64,000 nt of DNA from Agroathelia rolfsii (lineage: Eukaryota; Basidiomycota; Agaricomycetes; Amylocorticiales; Amylocorticiaceae): NCBI GenBank assembly GCA_018343915.1, contig JABRWF010000008.1, positions 2,604,001-2,668,000 of the forward strand. Reading direction: 5' to 3'. The notes below the pieces were generated by a model, which saw only the letters and a program-made list of their open reading frames with translations, was not told where the DNA came from and made no database searches. Of the stretch, positions 59,170-64,000 are shown piece by piece. Position 1 is the first letter of the stretch; the number at the start of each line of letters is the position of its first letter. The position numbers were made by a program, and so were the translations under genes.

Positions 59170-60367
59170 GGAGCTGCTGCAGTCAGCAATATATGCTTCT
59201 TTGTTACGGGGGAACTGTTTACGGAGCTCATTCTCCAATTGGAGACCAATCGTGTTAACTGAGAACAGATGATACCTAGAAAGATGTAATGGTCTGATGG
59301 GGCGATAACTCATCAGAAACCCGGAGACTAAATAGTTTAATTATCACTCAACTTATCGTCCGATCGGACCAAGAAGCCGTCCTATGTTGCCAATATTGGT
59401 CAAATCAGTCATCAAGGCATACACAGCTCTTGCGTGTTTGCTCGGCTTGGGTGAGGTACCATGGGTTGAGTGCGTGGATACACCGCACTAGCAATAAAAT
59501 GAATGTCGAGACGCGTCATACATTCGGCATAGATGTCGATGCATTGAATAGATACCCATCGGTTGACTTCAACTTAGCAACCATGTAATTGTCAGGGCCA
59601 ATAACACACGTGGTAACATAGGCCTTTCAGGCCTGACATTACCACTAAAAATAAATGGATTTCTGTCAAGGCCAATGGCAGAGAGTCAAGTCCACCCGGC
59701 CACCGCACAGCTGGAGGCGGATCAGAGAGTAACAATCACAGGTGTAGGTGCAGGAAGGAGATAGAATAGAGCAATAATAAGTGTCTAATATAAGAGACGA
59801 GCAGCAAACAGCAGGCGAATGATCAAAGGAGGGTGTAACTAGTAGCAAAGTAAAAGGAATGTGTATACGTCAAGCAAATGAGTGTGTGCGTGTGTACGAC
59901 GAAATGGACGGTCTGGATGAAGACCACGTACATACAGACAGAAATCAAATAAAAACGCCGTTTTTACTCAAATGCCCCGCGCGGCGTTTGTGCGATATTA
60001 AAAAAAACGGCGTTTGTGGCATGCATCCGTGTCTTCTTATGACCCCTCTCCTCGGCATCTCGGCATCCCTTCCCTCATGGTGGTCTCCCTCGATGGGTTA
60101 TGCCCAGTCGGCTGTCGATCCGTAACAACGATGTGATGACTGCTTTGGGCTACAGAAGATTGTACGCCTTAATAGCTTAATCATGCGGTTTATGTCGAGA
60201 ATATGCAAGACGATGTATTAACAAGCAGCCCGAAAAGCTCGTGGAGTCAATAGTATCCTTTTCGAGTCACACTGGTATCATGGAAAGCCTGGCAGCGAAA
60301 GATTCCGCTCGCTTTGTCAAGCCATCAAGATAACGCCGGTCTTATCGAGCTATCCAGTATAGATTTT
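59170..60367. other. intergenic before the copia region
   Basis: About 1.2 kb without a gene. At 59953-60020 there is a compact set of GC-rich repeats, AAACGCCG followed by two copies of GGCGTTTGTG, which can form hairpins. Confidence 0.5.
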
Positions 60368-60745
60368 GTTGAAACCACGAGCTTATCGTGATACGTCATG
60401 ATAAGCTTGTGATTTCAACACTCCCCCACAAATGAACGATTCATTAGAAAAGTGAAATTTGAAAAATAAAACAAAACTCAATCCAAATAAAATAATCCCA
60501 TAGGATTTGCAAAATGTTTCTGCTTCATGTTAGGTGATGCCTTTGTCAGAATATTTGCTGTCATGTCTTCGGTGGGACAATAAGTCAAAATAATGTTACG
60601 ATGCTCGATATGGTATCTGATGAAATGATACCGGATGTCGATATGTTTGGTTTGAGCATGGTATCGATCGTCCTTCGTGAGTGCAATCGCTGACTAATTG
60701 TCGTTGTGTAATTGGATCGATTTGTGGCTACGTATTCATACTCAA
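60368..60745 (-). mobile_element. copia remnant, minus-strand copy (3' end of pol plus LTR start)
   Basis: Read on the minus strand this gives the very end of a Ty1/copia RNase H domain (KHIDIRYHFIRYHIEHRNI-type text), its stop, a G-run polypurine tract (GGGGGAG) and then the LTR start TGTTGAAATCAC. It matches 60896-61217 in inverted orientation with small indels. The outer 54 bp (60368-60421) is an almost perfect palindrome with ends TGTTGAAA and TTTCAACA. Confidence 0.75.
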
Positions 60746-61217
60746 TAGAAGCGCCATCTCATGGTCCTCTAAACGGGCAAACCTAATCACGTTATCGACT
60801 GCCGAATCAAACTACATCACCTTAACGCCCACTGCCAAGAAAGCTTGATGGCCCAGGAATTTATATGAGGAAATTTTCCATACCAAACTCGGACCAATCC
60901 AATTACACAATGACAATCAGTCAGCAATCGCACTCGCGGATGATCGACACCATGCTTGAACCAAACATATCGACATCCGGTATCATTTTATCAGATACTA
61001 TATCGAGCATCGTAATATTATTTTAACTTGTTATCCCACCAAAGACATGACAGTGGATATTCTGACAAAGGCCTTACCTAACATAAAGCAGAAACATTCT
61101 ATGGGATTACTTTATTTGGATTGAGTTTTGTTTTATTTTTCAAATTTCACTTTTCTAATGAATCGTTCATTTGTGGGGGAGTGTTGAAATCATGAGCTTA
61201 CTATGATGTGTCACGAC
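60746..61217 (+). mobile_element. copia remnant, plus-strand copy (RNase H end, PPT, LTR start)
   Basis: Plus-strand pseudo-coding sequence of a Ty1/copia RNase H: ISWSSKRANLITLSTAESNY, YEEIFHTKLGPIQLHNDNQS, KHIDIRYHFIRYYIEHRNII, TVDILTKALPNIKQKHSMGL. It carries in-frame stops (for example at the TGA after AKKA and the TGA after RHHA). The polypurine tract GGGGGAG (61175-61181) and LTR start TGTTGAAATCATGAGC follow. The LTR is cut after about 35 bp, where the neighbouring copia LTR begins. Head-to-head partner of the remnant on the left. Confidence 0.8.
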
Positions 61218-61552
61218 TGTAATGAATGCCTTATTGAATGAAAGGCAAAGCTAACACAAAGTTAGCTTCAGTGAATAACAATGAACTCTATATTATTTAT
61301 ACCTAACATAAAGTTACTACAATAGTGTTAGTAAAAGTAGGAGAAAAATTATAATAAGGCATACGCACGCTTCAGTGAATAACAATGAACTGAAGCGGCA
61401 TAAGTCGGAAGCATACGGATTTAGTATGTAAAGTCATGTGACGTGTATCGTAGGTGCTCGTCAATTAAGAGAGGAAATAAAAGAGAAACAAAATAGAAGG
61501 GCAACAATTAAGATATATACAAATGTAAATGTTCGGATTGTATCCCTCAACA
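61218..61552 (-). repeat. 3' LTR of the right-hand copia element
   Basis: On the minus strand the LTR starts TGTTGAGGGATACAATCC at 61552, directly after the polypurine tract GAGGGGGAG that overlaps the pol stop. I place its end at 61218 (..CATTCATTACA), where homology of the left-hand remnant stops, giving 335 bp with TG..CA ends. It contains a TATATAT motif near the start, a 22-bp direct repeat (61266-61287 and 61370-61391) and a 10-bp inverted pair (61226-61235 and 61353-61362). The outer boundary is inferred because the second LTR lies outside the window. Confidence 0.6.
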
Positions 61553-61559
61553 CTCCCCC

Positions 61560-64000
61560 TCAATCCGTGCCTAAACCCACCAAATGCTTGAAATAATCAA
61601 GTTTTGATACCGGTAACGCCTTGGTGAACATATCCGCACGCATTTCATTGGTGTTAAGATATTGTAGGTTGATGTCGCCACGAGCCACAGCCTCACGTAT
61701 ATAATGGTAGCGAATATCGATGTGCTTTGTACGTGCGCTGTAGAGTCCGTTGCGAGCAAGGGCGATGGCACTTTGGTTGTCACAGTGTAGGGTGATGGTG
61801 TTAGGAAGCTCGTGATGGGTGAGTTCCTTGATAAGTAGTCGAAGCCATGATAGCTCACGACACGCGTCCGTCGCGGCAATATATTCAGCCTCAGTTGAAG
61901 AGAGAGCAATTAAAGATTGCCTCTTTGAAGACCAGCTGACAGCGGCTCCACCGTACATAAAGACAGCACCCGAGATAGAGTGTCTGTCCTCCTGTCCGGC
62001 CCAATCCGCGTCCGTGAATGCTTCGAGACCAGCATGATTGGCTGCACTGAATGTGAGCCCGACGTCGCGTGTGCCTTTGAGATATCGAATAACGCGGCGT
62101 GCAGCATTCCAATGCGCGGGTGTGGGACAAGAGAGAACACGGGCTAGTTGGGACGTCACAAACGCAATGTCTGGACGAGTTCCAACAGCCGCGTACAGCA
62201 GTGAGCCGACGAGGGCCGAATAGGGCCTCCCTTTCATAGCTTCATGCTCGTCCTCGGTTGGTGGTTTCGTGGAGAGGTGGACATGAACGTCCATCGGCGT
62301 GTCAAGCGTCCGACAGTCTTGCATCTCAGCTCGTAGCAAGAGCTGGTCGATGTACGCCCCCTGGGACATGGTGAGTGTACGGGCAGCGCGATCGCGTCGT
62401 ATTTCGAATCCCAGAAGCCAACGAGCTTCACCGAGGTCGGCAAGCTCGTAACGATCGGCGAGCTGCTTCTTGAGTGTGTTCATTTCGCTGATTGTTGTGG
62501 TTGCAATGGTGAGATCGTCCACATGGACGGCGACAATGACAGTAGACGTAGGTGTGATCTTGAAAAACACGGCGGGGTCGTATTTCGACCGCGTTAGTCC
62601 GACACTATGAAATAACTCACAGACTTTGCGGTACCACTGGTGCCCAGCCTGTTTGAGTCCATACAACGCCTTCTTGAGTTGCCAAACATGATTCGGCTTG
62701 TCGGGGTGCTCGAAACCAGTTGGCTGTTTCATGTAGATAGTCACGTCGTCGAGATCGGCATTGAGGTATGCATTCTTGAAGTCTACCTGGTGCAGTTCCA
62801 GGTCATTGATAGCGGCGACTGAGAGAATCAAGCGGAGAGATGAGGTGCGAGCAGTAGGGGCAGCCGTTTGGTGGTAGTCGAGGCCGGGCACTTGCGTAAA
62901 GCCTTGTGCGCATAGCCGGGCTTTGTATTTGGTAATCACGTTATTCTCGTCACGCTTGCGGCGTAACGCCCACGTGTTACCAACGATGTTGACGTCATCG
63001 TCACTAGGTCTCGCAACCAGCTCGAACGTTCCCATTTTCTCTAACGCCGTTAACTCTGCTTCACATGCCTCGATCCAGCGATCTCTGTCGGGTCCAGCAA
63101 GAGCCTCTCGAAAAGATGGCTCGTCGCCAGCCATTGCAGCCATCGCTGTTGGAATAACTTCATCAGCACCATCGTCTTCCACCAACCACTCCGTGATCAT
63201 CTTGGTGATTGCGGCTTTTGCACTCGGTGTAGTCGGGGTCTTGTCAGCTTTCTTCGTCGCTTTATCGCCTGTGCTTCCCTCCCCCTGCTGTATGGCCTTC
63301 AGGATAGGTGAGGGTTTCTTGGTCCGCTTTCCTCTCCCCAACTCCTCCATAGTCTCAACCGCCGGTGGAGCCAGTTCTGGACCTTTCTCAGACGGTTCCG
63401 GTTGGTTTTCAGGCTCGGTCGGTTTGCTGTTGTCAGCTGAGGGCTGTGGTGGGTCGGCCATACCCTTGATAGGAGATGGTGGACGCGATTTGGTGGATGG
63501 TTGTGATGGTGCGGTGGTTTTATCGCCCGTTTGGCTGTCGTGCGAGTTGGAACTAACACTCTGCTCCTCCCCCTCAATGCGTACGACGGCCCCTGGCCTT
63601 CTTCTGCCAAAGCGGACATTGCGTTCAACAGAGATGCGACGAGTCTCAGGCCAGTAGACTCTATGGCCCTTGCTCTCTGTGTCATATCCGAGCCAATGTG
63701 CGGCAACAGAACGCGGTTCCAGCTTGCCGGCATTCTCAAGTCGTACCCAAGCGGTCTCACCAAAACGGCGGAGGTGCGAGAGATCAGGCTTTTGACCTGT
63801 GGCTTTTTCGTAGGGCGTTGAGCCAGGTGTGTTTGCTGTTGTCGTTCTGTTCCTCAACCACGCTGCATGTCGCAGTGCTTCTGCCCACAGGAACTGTGGT
63901 AGACTTGCGTCTAATAGCATTGCGCGCATGTGCTCGACAAGCGTGCGGTTTAGCCGCTCTGCTTTTCCATTTTGTTGCGAGGAATCATGCACCGCAAGAC
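61560..64000 (-). CDS. Ty1/copia retrotransposon polyprotein (3' part of pol), truncated by window edge
   Basis: One uninterrupted frame of more than 810 codons that continues beyond the right edge. From N to C: end of the integrase core (HDSSQQNGKAERLNRTLVEH with the catalytic Glu, LPQFLWAEALRHAAWLRNRT), the copia-type GKR-like integrase tail (SHLRRFGETAWVRL), and a disordered Pro/Ser/Lys linker. Reverse transcriptase follows (NIVGNTWALRRKRDENNVIT, KARLCAQGFTQVPGLDYHQT, LHQVDFKNAYLNADLDDVTI, ALYGLKQAGHQWYRKV, and catalytic VIVAVHVDDLTIA). RNase H ends it (AFTDADWAGQEDRHSISGAV, SSKRQSLIALSSTEAEYIAA, LHCDNQSAIALARNGLYSAR, KHIDIRYHYIREAVARGDIN, MRADMFTKALPVSKLDYFKH). All visible catalytic acids are present, so the element may be recently active. 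The catalytic box is HVDD, not the usual YVDD. Confidence 0.92.
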   Translation of the reverse strand, partial: LAVHDSSQQNGKAERLNRTLVEHMRAMLLDASLPQFLWAEALRHAAWLRNRTTTANTPGSTPYEKATGQKPDLSHLRRFGETAWVRLENAGKLEPRSVAAHWLGYDTESKGHRVYWPETRRISVERNVRFGRRRPGAVVRIEGEEQSVSSNSHDSQTGDKTTAPSQPSTKSRPPSPIKGMADPPQPSADNSKPTEPENQPEPSEKGPELAPPAVETMEELGRGKRTKKPSPILKAIQQGEGSTGDKATKKADKTPTTPSAKAAITKMITEWLVEDDGADEVIPTAMAAMAGDEPSFREALAGPDRDRWIEACEAELTALEKMGTFELVARPSDDDVNIVGNTWALRRKRDENNVITKYKARLCAQGFTQVPGLDYHQTAAPTARTSSLRLILSVAAINDLELHQVDFKNAYLNADLDDVTIYMKQPTGFEHPDKPNHVWQLKKALYGLKQAGHQWYRKVCELFHSVGLTRSKYDPAVFFKITPTSTVIVAVHVDDLTIATTTISEMNTLKKQLADRYELADLGEARWLLGFEIRRDRAARTLTMSQGAYIDQLLLRAEMQDCRTLDTPMDVHVHLSTKPPTEDEHEAMKGRPYSALVGSLLYAAVGTRPDIAFVTSQLARVLSCPTPAHWNAARRVIRYLKGTRDVGLTFSAANHAGLEAFTDADWAGQEDRHSISGAVFMYGGAAVSWSSKRQSLIALSSTEAEYIAATDACRELSWLRLLIKELTHHELPNTITLHCDNQSAIALARNGLYSARTKHIDIRYHYIREAVARGDINLQYLNTNEMRADMFTKALPVSKLDYFKHLVGLGTD

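Noticed and set aside
62923..63657. 244-codon plus-strand frame opposite the copia polyprotein
   Set aside because: Shadow of the disordered linker of pol on the minus strand; no start context or family match.

Overview
The window is nuclear DNA of a filamentous basidiomycete fungus. The genes are broken by many short introns of about 40-110 bp with GT..AG ends. Gene content is typical of Agaricomycetes: a Clp1 (clampless1)-like protein, BTB-domain proteins, Kre9/Knh1-type GPI-anchored proteins, Tda3-like and FAD monooxygenase families, and Ty1/copia elements. A Rhizoctonia/Ceratobasidium-type fungus would fit, but that is an inference and not proven here. No bacterial features (operons, Shine-Dalgarno sites, CRISPR) are present. 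Exon boundaries were worked out by hand from reading frame, splice sites and family similarity. Where the frame could not be followed, only the outer limits are given.

Layout. 0-8.5 kb: three minus-strand genes (SPIN90/Ldb17 actin regulator, a two-TM coiled-coil protein, an uncharacterised protein). 9.5-11.6 kb: an FAD monooxygenase. 11.6-14 kb: gene-poor. 14-17.4 kb: purine nucleoside phosphorylase and mitochondrial NADP-isocitrate dehydrogenase. 17.4-20.1 kb: gene-poor, with a poly-T run and a tandem duplication. 20-28.4 kb: a BTB gene, two Clp1-like paralogues and an uncharacterised gene between them. 30.8-32.8 kb: a second FAD monooxygenase of the same family. 33.2 kb: tRNA-Tyr with an intron. 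33.5-40.7 kb: a MoCF-domain protein, a Kre9/Knh1-like GPI protein, splicing factor SYF2 and NMD factor UPF3. 41.5-44.2 kb: an MFS anion/vitamin transporter. 46.6-54 kb: a second Kre9/Knh1-like protein, then ORC3 and MCM4 head-to-head on a 239-bp shared promoter. 54.6-59.2 kb: a GNAT acetyltransferase, a Tda3-like oxidoreductase and a UDP-glycosyltransferase. 60.4-64 kb: copia retrotransposon territory, with two head-to-head remnants next to an intact pol ORF that runs off the right edge.

Shared roles. ORC3 and MCM4 both act in replication licensing and probably share cell-cycle control. SYF2 and UPF3 are neighbours on the same strand and both act in mRNA maturation and quality control. Otherwise the genes are independent housekeeping or accessory genes; I see no convincing biosynthetic cluster.

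The most interesting non-genic signals are: (1) a 192-193-bp LTR-like repeat in three same-orientation copies, each with its own perfect 5-bp target duplication and an internal hairpin; (2) a small foldback element with 15-bp perfect inverted repeats and a 10-bp target duplication; (3) a tandem duplication of the 5' region of the BTB gene; (4) the inverted pair of copia ends.
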